A DNA stretch of 61,877 bases from an uncultured Muribaculaceae bacterium. Its GTDB lineage: Bacteria; Bacteroidota; Bacteroidia; Bacteroidales; Muribaculaceae. Numbering within the stretch: the first letter of the stretch is position 1; each line of letters starts with the position of its first letter. Of the stretch, positions 35,863 to 45,431 are shown in pieces. The DNA lies in assembly GCA_904502025.1 (NCBI GenBank), contig CAJGDJ010000010.1, forward strand, positions 1 through 61,877. The letters run 5' to 3'. Made by a program: the position numbers and the translations under genes. The notes beneath the pieces are model-generated. The model was not told the origin of the DNA, searched no databases, and saw nothing but the letters and a program-made list of their open reading frames with translations.

Positions 35863-36612
35863 TTAACGCAACAATTGAATAAACTTTTTCAATTCAATAA
35901 GCTGTATCGGAGAAGTTCCATACTCAACTTTCTTTACGATACCCGATTTATCAATAACGATAGTCATTGGATAACCATTTGAGCCAATAAATTCAGTAAA
36001 TTGTTTATCATTAATCAACGTAATCCAATTAAATCCTTGATATTCAATAACCGGCTTTGCTCGCTCTGCATCTTCGTATGTAGCAGAAAAGAACATTACG
36101 TCTGGCATTTCATTTTTCCACTTTGAGAGTTCAGGCATTTCTGCTATACATGGACGACACCCGGAAAACCAAAGATTCAAAACCATTACCATGCCCTTTA
36201 TATCTGCATTTGTCCAAGTTTTACCATTTATATCAATTGCAGTAAATTCGGGGAATTTATCACCCTCATTAATTATTCTCTTTTTAGTTATGGTTACTGC
36301 AAAACCATTTGACTTTGAAATAGCCTCATTGTATCTCTTAAGCAATTCTTCACCGTCTGCAACTTCTTCAATAGGCACTGCATACTGAATTGCTTCATCA
36401 GGCAATGACTTTGATAATTCAAGGCCAAGAGCTGTAGTTCCTGACATAGCATTTATAATGTGCATTTTTGCTATATCGGTTTTTGCTACTGGCATACTAT
36501 TAAAGAAATAACCGTCGATAATAATGACTTTCTTTGGCTTTTCAGGTTGAGCATAAACACCAAAACACTGAAGCATACACAAAATTGAGATATAATATTT
36601 TAATATTTTCAT
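35863..36612 (-). CDS. TlpA-like thioredoxin-family protein, exported
   Basis: I take the ATG at 36612 (MKILKYYISILCMLQCFGVYA, a clear signal peptide). A longer frame starts at 36660 but the promoter -7 box at 36632-36639 lies inside that extension, which argues against it. About 249 residues. The C-terminal thioredoxin domain has GDKFPEFTAIDINGKTW, the redox site WFSGCRPCIAEMP (CxxC) and cis-Pro context GYPMTIVID. The N-terminal ~100 residues (KKVIIIDGYFFNSMPV) resemble the lead domain of some TonB/thioredoxin-associated proteins but are not assigned. Probably a periplasmic thiol-disulfide reductase, adjacent to an outer-membrane receptor. Confidence 0.85.
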   Translation of the reverse strand: MKILKYYISILCMLQCFGVYAQPEKPKKVIIIDGYFFNSMPVAKTDIAKMHIINAMSGTTALGLELSKSLPDEAIQYAVPIEEVADGEELLKRYNEAISKSNGFAVTITKKRIINEGDKFPEFTAIDINGKTWTNADIKGMVMVLNLWFSGCRPCIAEMPELSKWKNEMPDVMFFSATYEDAERAKPVIEYQGFNWITLINDKQFTEFIGSNGYPMTIVIDKSGIVKKVEYGTSPIQLIELKKFIQLLR

Positions 36613-36631
36613 ACACGATAAAATTTTCTTA

Positions 36632-36660
36632 CAAATATAACTTAAACAATGTGTGTTCAA
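36632..36660 (-). promoter_or_regulatory. Promoter for the TlpA-like gene
   Basis: Minus-strand TTG (36660-36658), 18 bp, TATATTTG (36639-36632). It lies just upstream of the ATG at 36612 and decides the start choice. Confidence 0.5.
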
Positions 36661-36718
36661 AAATTCTTAAACATATTTTAACCACAAAATAAAATTACAC
36701 GATATTAATAACACCTAC

Positions 36719-36738
36719 TTATTAATTAATTAATTAAT
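36719..36738. repeat. Short TTAA/AATT tandem repeat
   Basis: About five copies of a 4 bp AATT/TTAA unit lie a few bases beyond the stop codon of the outer-membrane barrel gene. A simple-sequence tract; no function inferred. Confidence 0.6.
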
Positions 36739-36746
36739 AATAACAT

Positions 36747-39056
36747 CTATTTCGTTCCAGACAAGATTCCTGAATCTGTATCGCTGTTGTTGATTTTCTT
36801 TCTACCACTATTGAATTGTTTACCGAAATCAAGATTAAATGATAGATTAAGCATAACAATCTGGCTTAGTTGTGTAGAGTATGCCAACTGGCTATTAGGA
36901 GCTAATGCAGACAAATTATCAACTCTTTGCTCATATCTTTTTGTGAATGGATTAAGTATCATTGCTTGTATGCTTAACTTGTTGTGATTATAACCTATGG
37001 CGAAGGAGTGTAGTGCCTCGCCTCTGCTTAATGTTTCACCCCAAAGGTCATGTTGGCTGGTGCTCATCTCTGCCATAACAATCCAATTCTTGTACATTCC
37101 TATGATACTACCTCTAAATCCGAGGTTGGAGTGAGTATGTGTATAATTGTTTCCAAGACTGATGTACCTATTAAAAAACGGATTGAGCTTTATCATAATA
37201 TGCTCTTTCCATGGGAATATCTGAATAGTAGATTGAAGGTTTAATCGGTGAAAACCTCTTTGATTTGCCATTGTCCTTAGGAAATGATTATTCTCAAATA
37301 TGGTTTCCTCCATAATGGGCTTATGGTCATAACTATATCGTCCAAACAACTCAATATTTACATACTTACATTTCCAACTTGCTGTAAGGCTATTTGATAC
37401 AAAGGTAACACTATGTAGGTTAGGATTACCTCTGCGTATCTGATATATATCTATCTCCTGAGCAACATTGCTAAGATCTGAAAGCGATGGTGAGTAACCT
37501 GACATATATGCGTTGTATCTGAAATAAAAATTCTTGGGGGCATTATATGAGAGTGTAACTGTTGGCCTGAATATATACTTTTCTTGTGATAAATCTTCCT
37601 GCTTATGCCATGTCCTCATACCTCCGATACCAAGTGTGTATGTGAATCTGTCTATCTTCTGATTATATTCTGCAAATAAATAACTCTCAGCAATATTCAT
37701 ACTGACTTTACTGCTAATATTGCCATCGTAGAGATTATTTATATACCCTTGCGTATGTTTGAATCCTGTAGTCATCTTACCATTTCCGAGTGGTCGCTCA
37801 TATATAGCCTCACCGATAATAGAGTATTTATTGCCCTCTGTTTGTGAGATGATTGCAGGTGTACTATCCACGCTACCTATTTCTTCCATTGAATACTCTC
37901 TATGACTGCTACTACCAATATAAGTACCAACAACATCAAAATATAGGTGTTGATCGTTCTTTAAATTCAATTGGTAGTAGATGTCAAGTGATGGTATATA
38001 TGAACGCTGTTGTAGTTTATCAGAGATACTATATATCTTATCTCCTTGATATAGGGTACTATTTCTATCTGTTACGGCGTTAGGTTTGTCATCATAACTA
38101 TTTCTGAGTGCAACATTAAAGACACTTTTTTCATCAGTCCTATTATAGTTGAAAGCGAAGTTCATATAGTCAAATTTCACCTTTGTGGGATCTCCCAGTT
38201 CCTTGTTGTGAATGGTATAATCGGAATATGTGAACTCCTCATAATTCTCTCTGGTCCATTCCAAATCACGCCTTTGCCACGATGCAACAGCACTTATGGC
38301 GGACTTCTTCCAATTGTACTTTGCTGAAAGGTTGTACTCTCCATATCCAAGATGTGTAATGCCATTTGTGAAGTCTCCGGCAATGTTTCCTCCATACTCT
38401 CTCTTCCTTATTATGTAGTCAAGTACAGCAGCTGCACCTCCATATCTTAGCCCCGGATTGTCGTGATATTCCACTCGTATTACATCCTCTGGTCGGATAG
38501 CACCAACCTCTTCTTTTGTAGCTTCAACACCATTAATTCGTAACTGCACCTCTTCACCCAATGTAGTCTTGATACTTTTATCTATTGGACTCACTGAGAT
38601 TCGGGATATTGGCATTTGCTGCAATAGGTTGATGCCATTCGTGGCTGCTCGTTTTTGTTGCTGAGTCGGTAGAATCATCTGTCTATCCGACTTTTTGATT
38701 ACAGCATCACCACTTACTATGACCTCATCTAATAATACAGTTGAGACTAAAAGCCTAATATCTCCCATATCAACATCTCTGTCAAGATTGGTGATTTCTA
38801 TTCGCACCTCATTGTAACCGAGATACTGAAATTGCATTACATAACTTCCACTATTAACATTTTTAAGAGTGAAGCAACCTTCGACATTTGTCGCAATACC
38901 CATTACAATATTGCTATTGCCATCAAGAATGGTAGCAGTAGCACCAATGAGGGGTGCACCGTCTGCATCATCTATGATTCTTCCGGAAATAGTATTCCCA
39001 GCATACGCAGTGACCTGTACTAAAACAAGTCCGATGAGTCGTAAAATCTTTTTCAT
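36747..39056 (-). CDS. TonB-dependent-receptor-like outer membrane beta-barrel protein
   Basis: 769 residues with a signal peptide ending near TAYAG. Residues 20-105 are a carboxypeptidase-regulatory-like domain (TISGRIIDDADGAPLIGATA, NVNSGSYVMQFQYLGY). Then comes a plug-like region (PISRISVSPIDK, LRINGVEATKEEVGAIRPED, GAAAVLDYIIRKR). The rest is alternating beta-strand sequence typical of the OMP_b-brl_3 barrel family, ending without a canonical aromatic last residue. No SusD partner is adjacent. It is divergent from a TPR-HTH regulator, and a TlpA-like thioredoxin gene follows. Likely imports or senses an unknown ligand. Confidence 0.85.
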   Translation of the reverse strand: MKKILRLIGLVLVQVTAYAGNTISGRIIDDADGAPLIGATATILDGNSNIVMGIATNVEGCFTLKNVNSGSYVMQFQYLGYNEVRIEITNLDRDVDMGDIRLLVSTVLLDEVIVSGDAVIKKSDRQMILPTQQQKRAATNGINLLQQMPISRISVSPIDKSIKTTLGEEVQLRINGVEATKEEVGAIRPEDVIRVEYHDNPGLRYGGAAAVLDYIIRKREYGGNIAGDFTNGITHLGYGEYNLSAKYNWKKSAISAVASWQRRDLEWTRENYEEFTYSDYTIHNKELGDPTKVKFDYMNFAFNYNRTDEKSVFNVALRNSYDDKPNAVTDRNSTLYQGDKIYSISDKLQQRSYIPSLDIYYQLNLKNDQHLYFDVVGTYIGSSSHREYSMEEIGSVDSTPAIISQTEGNKYSIIGEAIYERPLGNGKMTTGFKHTQGYINNLYDGNISSKVSMNIAESYLFAEYNQKIDRFTYTLGIGGMRTWHKQEDLSQEKYIFRPTVTLSYNAPKNFYFRYNAYMSGYSPSLSDLSNVAQEIDIYQIRRGNPNLHSVTFVSNSLTASWKCKYVNIELFGRYSYDHKPIMEETIFENNHFLRTMANQRGFHRLNLQSTIQIFPWKEHIMIKLNPFFNRYISLGNNYTHTHSNLGFRGSIIGMYKNWIVMAEMSTSQHDLWGETLSRGEALHSFAIGYNHNKLSIQAMILNPFTKRYEQRVDNLSALAPNSQLAYSTQLSQIVMLNLSFNLDFGKQFNSGRKKINNSDTDSGILSGTK

Positions 39057-39086
39057 AAGTGTAACTTTTAATATTATTTACTACTG

Positions 39087-39094
39087 CAAAATTA
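39087..39094 (-). promoter_or_regulatory. -7 element (TAATTTTG) for the barrel receptor gene
   Basis: Minus-strand TAATTTTG fits TAnnTTTG, 31 bp before the start codon; no good -33 box. The 236 bp between this gene and the divergent regulator carries both promoters and is where an operator would be expected. Confidence 0.45.
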
Positions 39095-39268
39095 CCTCAA
39101 AAGGCATTTATCATTGATTTATATCGTTGACTTTATTGAGTGCAGCTCATTTTATATAATACTGAATATCTGCAAGTTACAAATGCCTAAAATGTAAAAA
39201 GTTTATATTGGGGTAATCTGGGCTTTATATTGGTTTATATGATGGAGATGCATATCGTAAATTTTGAG

Positions 39269-39276
39269 TAATTTTG
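39269..39276 (+). promoter_or_regulatory. -7 element (TAATTTTG) for the TPR-HTH regulator gene
   Basis: TAATTTTG lies 17 bp before the first ATG (39293) and 26 bp before a second ATG-led start region; -33 box unclear. Confidence 0.45.
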
Positions 39277-39292
39277 TAACAGAAACAAAATA

Positions 39293-40846
39293 ATGAGAGA
39301 TATGAGGATGAAGATTTATATACTATGCCTGTCTTTATTGGTCGTCTCTTGCTCAGCATATAACAACGATAAACAAAAAGCTGATGAGAGTATTAGGCGA
39401 GCTTTGCAACACGAAATGGAGGGAGCCTCGTTGAGTGAGGATGATGACATTGTGACTGCATTGGAGTTTTATAAGAGACACGAGCCTACAGATACCACAA
39501 CGATAATGACGGCAACAAGACTTGTTGCGAGTTATTACTGGTGGGTGGGAGAAAAGACTAAGGCGTATGAAATCTTGGAACGCTATCTTAAAGAGTATCC
39601 CGATGATGACGAAAGTCGATATGCTCTCTTGAATTTTCTTGTATTAGATGGTGATTATAACAAGATGGAACACTACCTCATGCAAAGTATGAGTGCAGAT
39701 GATTCTATCCGTTCATTCCGAAAACTCCACGAACTTGCTGTAGTCAAGTTCTACAATGGTGATTCGGATGGAGCAATAGCATACTATGATGAAGCATTTA
39801 ATCTTGCTAAGGATGCAGAAGATTCTACACTGATGTGGAGACTTGCACTGCCTGCATACTCTGATATTCTAAGTTCTGCAGGCGACCAAAGAGGAGCCAT
39901 AGAGATTCGCGAAAAGGTTCTTGAACATGATAGAGGAAATAATCTGACAGAAGAGGCTTTATCGTATGCATCATTAGCGTGGTATCATTTGCAACTTAAG
40001 GATCTTGCGACAGCACGCCATTATGTGGAGTTGGCACAAGCTACCAAGGATGAAACATTTGACAATGACCTATCGAGGGCTGGGTATCTACAAGTGGTGA
40101 AACTGTTATTAGATTATGCCGAAACTTCAAATGTAGATGTTAAGGAATGGGGACTCTTTGTTAATGGTCTTGGAGACAAGGCGATGGTTGCTCAGAAGAT
40201 TACCGATGCTAAACGAGAGGCTAACTGGAGACTTGAGGAGAAAAATATGCAGATAACAATACAAAGGCAAAAGGAACAGATGCTATTTCTGGCTTTGACT
40301 TTTGTCATGCTTTTTGCCATAATGGGTTTATTGTTATGGTTGCGAAATAGAAAAAGTAAACTAATTGAAAAAGAGGAGGTGATTGATACGCTACGTAAAC
40401 TCCTATCAGAATCATCAGACGCAGCAGATGGCAACAAAAATGATTGTTTCTTCAAGAAGATATTGTTACAGCAGTTGGGAGTAATAAGATTGGCGACATC
40501 GAATCCTACGTCTGCAAATTTAGCATTACTAAAACGAATGAAAGAGATTTCTAACCAAGAGGTGGATGTGGACTCTCTCTTGAACTGGAACGATCTTTAT
40601 CAGACTATTGATTATATTTATGACGGCTTCTACACTTCGTTGATTAAGAGGTTTGGGACAACGCTCAATGATAAAGAAATACAATTGTGTTGTCTTTTAA
40701 GGGCAAATTTTTCAACTAAGGAAATAAGTGTTGTAACACAACAATCCATTCGTACAGTATATCAACGCAAGAGCACTATCCGTCAGACACTTCATATGTC
40801 CGAAGCTGAGGATATTGTAACATTTCTATGTAACAATAATAGTTAA
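39293..40846 (+). CDS. Membrane-anchored TPR protein with C-terminal LuxR-like HTH
   Basis: 517 residues with an unusual layout. The N-terminus is a lipoprotein-like signal (ILCLSLLVVSC, Cys20) and the region to about 320 is helical TPR-like repeats (ALEFYKRHEPTD, ALLNFLVLDGDYNKMEHYLM, AIAYYDEAFNLAKDA). A single hydrophobic segment follows (about 330-349, LFLALTFVMLFAIMGLLLWL), then a basic coiled coil, and the last ~60 residues form a LuxR-type helix-turn-helix (TLNDKEIQLCCLLRANFSTK, SIRTVYQRKSTIRQTL). The expected topology is TPR sensor outside the inner membrane and DNA-binding domain inside. The start may instead be the Met at codon 4 or 6. Divergent from the barrel receptor, its most likely target (inference). 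Confidence 0.8.
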   Translation: MRDMRMKIYILCLSLLVVSCSAYNNDKQKADESIRRALQHEMEGASLSEDDDIVTALEFYKRHEPTDTTTIMTATRLVASYYWWVGEKTKAYEILERYLKEYPDDDESRYALLNFLVLDGDYNKMEHYLMQSMSADDSIRSFRKLHELAVVKFYNGDSDGAIAYYDEAFNLAKDAEDSTLMWRLALPAYSDILSSAGDQRGAIEIREKVLEHDRGNNLTEEALSYASLAWYHLQLKDLATARHYVELAQATKDETFDNDLSRAGYLQVVKLLLDYAETSNVDVKEWGLFVNGLGDKAMVAQKITDAKREANWRLEEKNMQITIQRQKEQMLFLALTFVMLFAIMGLLLWLRNRKSKLIEKEEVIDTLRKLLSESSDAADGNKNDCFFKKILLQQLGVIRLATSNPTSANLALLKRMKEISNQEVDVDSLLNWNDLYQTIDYIYDGFYTSLIKRFGTTLNDKEIQLCCLLRANFSTKEISVVTQQSIRTVYQRKSTIRQTLHMSEAEDIVTFLCNNNS

Positions 40847-40866
40847 ACATAATTACTTTATTTCTT

Positions 40867-41340
40867 ATGAAGATTATTTTATTAGCAATAGGGAAGACCA
40901 ATGCAAAGTATTTGCAAGAGGGAAGCGAACAATATACTAAGCGTTTAAGTCATTATGCGCCGTTTGAATTTAAGATTTTGCCCGATGTAAAAACTACCAA
41001 AGGGCTCACGCAGGAGAAACAAAAAGAAATGGAAGGGGAGATGTTTCTCAACGCAATACAAGCCGGCGATGTTGTAGTATTGCTCGATGAACGAGGCAAA
41101 GAGTTTACCTCTCGTGATTTTGCCACCTATATCGACAAGAAAATGGTTACTGTGGCAAAAAATCTCATTTTTGTGATAGGGGGTCCGTATGGATTTTCAA
41201 AAGCAATGTATGACCGTGCTAATGAGAAACTATCGTTATCTAAAATGACTTTCTCTCATGAAATGATACGATTGTTCTTTATCGAGCAAATCTACCGAGC
41301 AATGACAATTCTCAAAGGTGAACCATATCACCACGACTAA
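40867..41340 (+). CDS. rlmH: 23S rRNA (pseudouridine1915-N3)-methyltransferase
   Basis: 157 residues, the standard RlmH length. SPOUT-family landmarks: MKIILLAIGKTNAKYL, VVLLDERGKEFTSRDFA, IFVIGGPYGFSKAMYDRA and the C-terminal RLFFIEQIYRAMTILKGEPYHHD in pieces. It methylates pseudouridine 1915 in helix 69 of 23S rRNA on the 70S ribosome. It lies only 20 bp after the regulator gene. In many Bacteroidales it is, as I recall, close to nadC; here 5 kb separates them. Confidence 0.96.
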   Translation: MKIILLAIGKTNAKYLQEGSEQYTKRLSHYAPFEFKILPDVKTTKGLTQEKQKEMEGEMFLNAIQAGDVVVLLDERGKEFTSRDFATYIDKKMVTVAKNLIFVIGGPYGFSKAMYDRANEKLSLSKMTFSHEMIRLFFIEQIYRAMTILKGEPYHHD

Positions 41341-41369
41341 AGATAATTTCTATAAAGTCCACGAATTAG

Positions 41370-42479
41370 TTAAACAATAAAATCAAGCATTATTCGATCG
41401 GAAATAAGCATCGATTCTTCGGCTATTGCCAAATGATTATCAAATAGAAGCATTCGACCGGCATCAATATGAGGTTGGGCAATACCCAATATATCGTAAT
41501 CATATTTTCCTTGATAAAATTCTAAATCAATACCTTGTGAGGTGCGTAATGCAACAATAATATAATCATTATGTCGAGCAACGGCATCTTCTTCCTCAAT
41601 TTCATAATAGCATCTGTTTTGCGATAAACGGGCTATATAATCTTTAATATTAGCCGGATTGAATTTGCGATTTTTACCATCGAAACTATGAGCCGACACT
41701 CCAATGCCTAAATAGGGCAGGTCTCGCCAATAATTAGTGTTATGTATTGCCTCTTGGTCACATTGTGCAAAATTTGAAATCTCATAATGGTTATACCCAT
41801 TACTTCGAGCTGTTGAAATCAAATATTTATACATCTCATTTACTAACTCCTCTGAAGCCTCCTCAACCTTACCTGCCATAAGTCGTGAATACAACCCGGT
41901 TCCGGGTTCATAAGAAAGCAAATATGCAGAGAAGTGGGGGAGATGTAACTCCATTAATTGATCTAACGACCTTTTCCAACTAATCAAATCTTGCCCCGGC
42001 AATCCATAGATTAGATCCCCACTTATACGTGTGATACCCCCTCGTCGCAAAGTTTCTATCGCTTGAAGAGCTGTATGAGCAGTGTGTCGTCGATTGATTA
42101 CTTTGAGCTCGTTGTCGTTAAAAGACTGAATACCCATACTCACACGATTGATTCCTAATCGGCTTATTGCATCAACCCATTCAGCAGTTACATCTTCGGG
42201 GTTAGCTTCAATGGTAAATTCCTCAATAGTTGATAAATCAACATAATTTGCTACACTGCATACAATCTTTGACAATAAATCGATTGGAAGTATCGAAGGT
42301 GTACCACCTCCGATATAAACGGTTGTGATTTTATCTTCAATCTCTGAGATTCGCAAATCAAGTTCAGTCAACAACGCACAAACATATTGTTGCAAAGTAT
42401 CGGTGCGTGGCATCGAATAAAAATCACAGTAGGCACATTTACTATGACAATAGGGGATATGTATATATAACCCTGCCAT
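41370..42479 (-). CDS. hemW: Radical SAM family heme chaperone HemW
   Basis: 369 residues starting MAGLYIHIPYCHSKCAYCDF, with the radical SAM CxxxCxxC, then TVYIGGGTPSIL and EFTIEANPEDVT, MGIQSFNDNELKVINRRHTA. HemW is a heme-transfer relative of the oxygen-independent coproporphyrinogen III oxidase; the short CxxxCxxC-only cysteine pattern favours HemW over HemN. It is the last gene of the metF-holB-nuclease-hemW run and its ATG overlaps the preceding stop by 1 bp. Confidence 0.92.
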   Translation of the reverse strand: MAGLYIHIPYCHSKCAYCDFYSMPRTDTLQQYVCALLTELDLRISEIEDKITTVYIGGGTPSILPIDLLSKIVCSVANYVDLSTIEEFTIEANPEDVTAEWVDAISRLGINRVSMGIQSFNDNELKVINRRHTAHTALQAIETLRRGGITRISGDLIYGLPGQDLISWKRSLDQLMELHLPHFSAYLLSYEPGTGLYSRLMAGKVEEASEELVNEMYKYLISTARSNGYNHYEISNFAQCDQEAIHNTNYWRDLPYLGIGVSAHSFDGKNRKFNPANIKDYIARLSQNRCYYEIEEEDAVARHNDYIIVALRTSQGIDLEFYQGKYDYDILGIAQPHIDAGRMLLFDNHLAIAEESMLISDRIMLDFIV

Positions 42480-45427
42480 TATTGTTTTATCTCTTTATTG
42501 CAAAAATCAGCAAATTTGCAATATTTACACGCTTCATCATTTTGAGAAGGGACAAATGGTATATTTTCATCAAAAATTTCATCAATCAACTGCTCAAATA
42601 ATGCATAAAATTCTTCTTTATATTCCAAATATCCGGTTAATATCTTTTTGTCTTTTAATGTTCCAATTGTTATTGGTGGAAGATGTTCAGTATTAATCGT
42701 TCTATATGAATATATATAAGGTTGTATATCTCCATCATATCCTATAGAGTAGGCATAATACAAACAATATACAAATAATTGAAATATCGCTTTTCTACGA
42801 TTTTTTTTATCTCTATCAAATAATGAAGTCAACGCATCTAAATCAACTTTATCACTACCTGTTTTGTAATCAACAAAACGAAGCATTGTATCACTGCCAA
42901 CGTTAATTTTGTCAATTCTATCAATAATTTGCTTGAAATTTATTGTATGTTTATCATTGATTTTCCATTGTCCAAATTGTTTTTTTTCAGCATCAACAAA
43001 ATGGAAGTCAGCAAATTGTTTCTCATTTTCAAGCATTAACAAAGTAAAATGCAACATAATTTTGCCAAGCACTTCACTATCGCCATGAAGTGGAGTGTCA
43101 TTATCTTCTCCTAATTTATTATAATGGTTGTTTATCGAACATGTTATCTGTTGCATAATCTCTCCTTGACGTTTTTTTTGAGAATCAAGAATTTCAGCTG
43201 TTACCAATACCTCATTTGCTCCACCTTTCAATCCATTATAAAATTTCTCAGCGATTTCATGCATTATCGTTCCATAAGTACCTTCGTCCATATATTCCAA
43301 AATTTCATCTTCTTGTTGCATTCCCTCAACATAGTAAAGATAAAACGACAATGGGCAACTAATGTATTTATTTAATGCACTCGCCGATAGATAACGATTC
43401 GACTCTGAATCTTTATACACATTTAACTTTGCCATAATTTCAGGAGTCTTTTTTACAGCAACTTCATCTTTTTCAGGTGCTAAAACATCATAATTCACAA
43501 CTGAGAATTTAATCTTGTCTCGTTGATATAAAAACTTTAGTTGATGTAAATATCGTGACATTTCGCCACTTCTTAATCCTCCTGTTCGAGCATCATACAT
43601 TATATATACATTCTTTGCTCTCGATATCATTCGATAAAAGTAATAGGCATACATACTTTCTTGATATGAGATAGTTGACATGCCATATCCCTTTCGCAAC
43701 GAATTTGGGATAAAAGTCTTTGCATAATGTTTTCGAGGGAAAACTCTTTCATTCATCGATAAGATTATCAAGTTTTCAAAATCTAATGCTCTTGTTTCAA
43801 GAACGCCCATCACTTGCAATCCTTTCAATGGTTTTCCTTCAAAATTCACGCATTCAGCACCGACTATACGTTCAACCCAATGAAATACAGTTGATTCTGA
43901 CATGGAGATATGATACTTCTGCGACAAATATTCAAAATTATTTAATGCGTCAATATATTTATCAAGAAAATAACTATCTGCCGACTTGATTTTTACTGAT
44001 AAATTTGATTTTATCCACAACAATAAGTTTCTAATATATCCAACAACCTCATCGCTATTTTTCAAATCTTTAACTGCTACGAATATTGCTGAAAAAGTTG
44101 GATAGTTATCACATAAATATTCTGATGCTAAATTAAAAACTCTATTATCATTAATATACCTAACTATCTGACGACATTCCTTAGTCGCTATCTTCCTAAT
44201 TAATGGGTGAGATAGGATATTTAATATATCCTCATAATAAAATTGTATCTTTTCATGAACAATGCGTGCTCGTAGTTGCATTGATACTATTAGATTCATT
44301 AACGAAGCTACTGAGGTGTGTCGCATAGGATAACCCATTGTTATATTTACATCAGCAACCTCTTTGGGCAATGAATGTAATAATGGGATAAATAAACCCT
44401 CATCGGGTAGAACAATCGCAGTGTTTTCAGCGATTTTCCCACTTTGAGCATTTATTTGTGATAATATAGCAGATGCTTCCTTTACTTGTCCTATATTTGA
44501 AGGGACTCCTATAATATTAATCTCGGGAAACTCTTTAATTTTAACTTCATTAAGTGTATATAGAGATTTGAATCTTTCTAAATATTTGCCAACAAATCGA
44601 GTTGCTCTATTATCTTTATAATCAAATGCAGGAGAATTATAATCCCAATAAAAATCGGCACAACCGATTGATTTTAATTTTTCAAATATTTTTATCTCAG
44701 ATGTAGATAATACATTAAAACCGACAAAAATATATCTTGACGACAATAATACTCCTTCTTGATTAAATTTTACCGATTCGGCAACCTCTCGATATGACAT
44801 TCCCGAATAGCATATTCCAACTTTAGTAAGACGAGTTTTATATGCGATATATAAATCATATAATATTTCCCAAAATCTAATAAATTGATTGGTTAAATAT
44901 TCATCTGATTCCTGATGATTAATATGTTTCCAAAATGAAGTTATTGAATCGGGCAATCTCGTTTCTCCCCAATATTGATTTATAACCTTTATTTGCTCTT
45001 CAGTAAGAAAATTACTACTAATTTCTTTGAGCTTTTTCACATTTTGAAATAATTGCTTTGCATCAACTAAATATTTGTCAACATCATTAAAGTCATTTAA
45101 TATCATTTCAGCCCAAAACTGAAATTTATCAAACTCAACTATCTGTGAATCATTTGAAGTTCGGTCTAATCTGATTTTACGATATTCCTCATATAAGATA
45201 AACATCAATTCCATTCGGGTAGCTTCAATCCCTGTTGAATATTCAGAAATAAAATCGCTAATTGTTGCGATTTTAGGTAAAATTATAGTCTCTTCAACTA
45301 TTTGTGTAATGTAATTGGAGAAAAATACACCACTTCGCTTGTTGGGAAATACAAATGTATAATTTGCCAAATTTTGTGCTTCATTATCAACATAAACTTT
45401 AGCTACTTGATGCAAAAAAGGAACCAT
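42479..45427 (-). CDS. AddB-like PD-(D/E)XK nuclease with degenerate helicase region
   Basis: 982 residues. The N-terminal ~650 residues have the layout of a UvrD/AddB helicase-like protein, but where a Walker A would be there is FVFPNKRSGVFFSNYI, with no GKT/S. The C-terminal nuclease domain has LSASALNKYISCPLSFYLYY, the catalytic FVDYKTGSDK (D-x-K) and a final CKYCKFADFC, giving the four cysteines of the Fe-S cluster seen in AddB-type nucleases. Probably works with an AddA-type helicase elsewhere in double-strand break processing. It starts 4 bp after holB. Confidence 0.85.
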   Translation of the reverse strand: MVPFLHQVAKVYVDNEAQNLANYTFVFPNKRSGVFFSNYITQIVEETIILPKIATISDFISEYSTGIEATRMELMFILYEEYRKIRLDRTSNDSQIVEFDKFQFWAEMILNDFNDVDKYLVDAKQLFQNVKKLKEISSNFLTEEQIKVINQYWGETRLPDSITSFWKHINHQESDEYLTNQFIRFWEILYDLYIAYKTRLTKVGICYSGMSYREVAESVKFNQEGVLLSSRYIFVGFNVLSTSEIKIFEKLKSIGCADFYWDYNSPAFDYKDNRATRFVGKYLERFKSLYTLNEVKIKEFPEINIIGVPSNIGQVKEASAILSQINAQSGKIAENTAIVLPDEGLFIPLLHSLPKEVADVNITMGYPMRHTSVASLMNLIVSMQLRARIVHEKIQFYYEDILNILSHPLIRKIATKECRQIVRYINDNRVFNLASEYLCDNYPTFSAIFVAVKDLKNSDEVVGYIRNLLLWIKSNLSVKIKSADSYFLDKYIDALNNFEYLSQKYHISMSESTVFHWVERIVGAECVNFEGKPLKGLQVMGVLETRALDFENLIILSMNERVFPRKHYAKTFIPNSLRKGYGMSTISYQESMYAYYFYRMISRAKNVYIMYDARTGGLRSGEMSRYLHQLKFLYQRDKIKFSVVNYDVLAPEKDEVAVKKTPEIMAKLNVYKDSESNRYLSASALNKYISCPLSFYLYYVEGMQQEDEILEYMDEGTYGTIMHEIAEKFYNGLKGGANEVLVTAEILDSQKKRQGEIMQQITCSINNHYNKLGEDNDTPLHGDSEVLGKIMLHFTLLMLENEKQFADFHFVDAEKKQFGQWKINDKHTINFKQIIDRIDKINVGSDTMLRFVDYKTGSDKVDLDALTSLFDRDKKNRRKAIFQLFVYCLYYAYSIGYDGDIQPYIYSYRTINTEHLPPITIGTLKDKKILTGYLEYKEEFYALFEQLIDEIFDENIPFVPSQNDEACKYCKFADFCNKEIKQ

Positions 45428-45431
45428 AACT

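Noticed and set aside
36612..36660. Longer N-terminus of the TlpA-like protein from the ATG at 36660
   Set aside because: The -7 box lies inside that extension and the ATG at 36612 gives a clean signal peptide.
36719..36738. AATT tandem tract as a phase-variable switch
   Set aside because: It lies downstream of the barrel gene's stop codon, outside any reading frame or promoter that it could switch.
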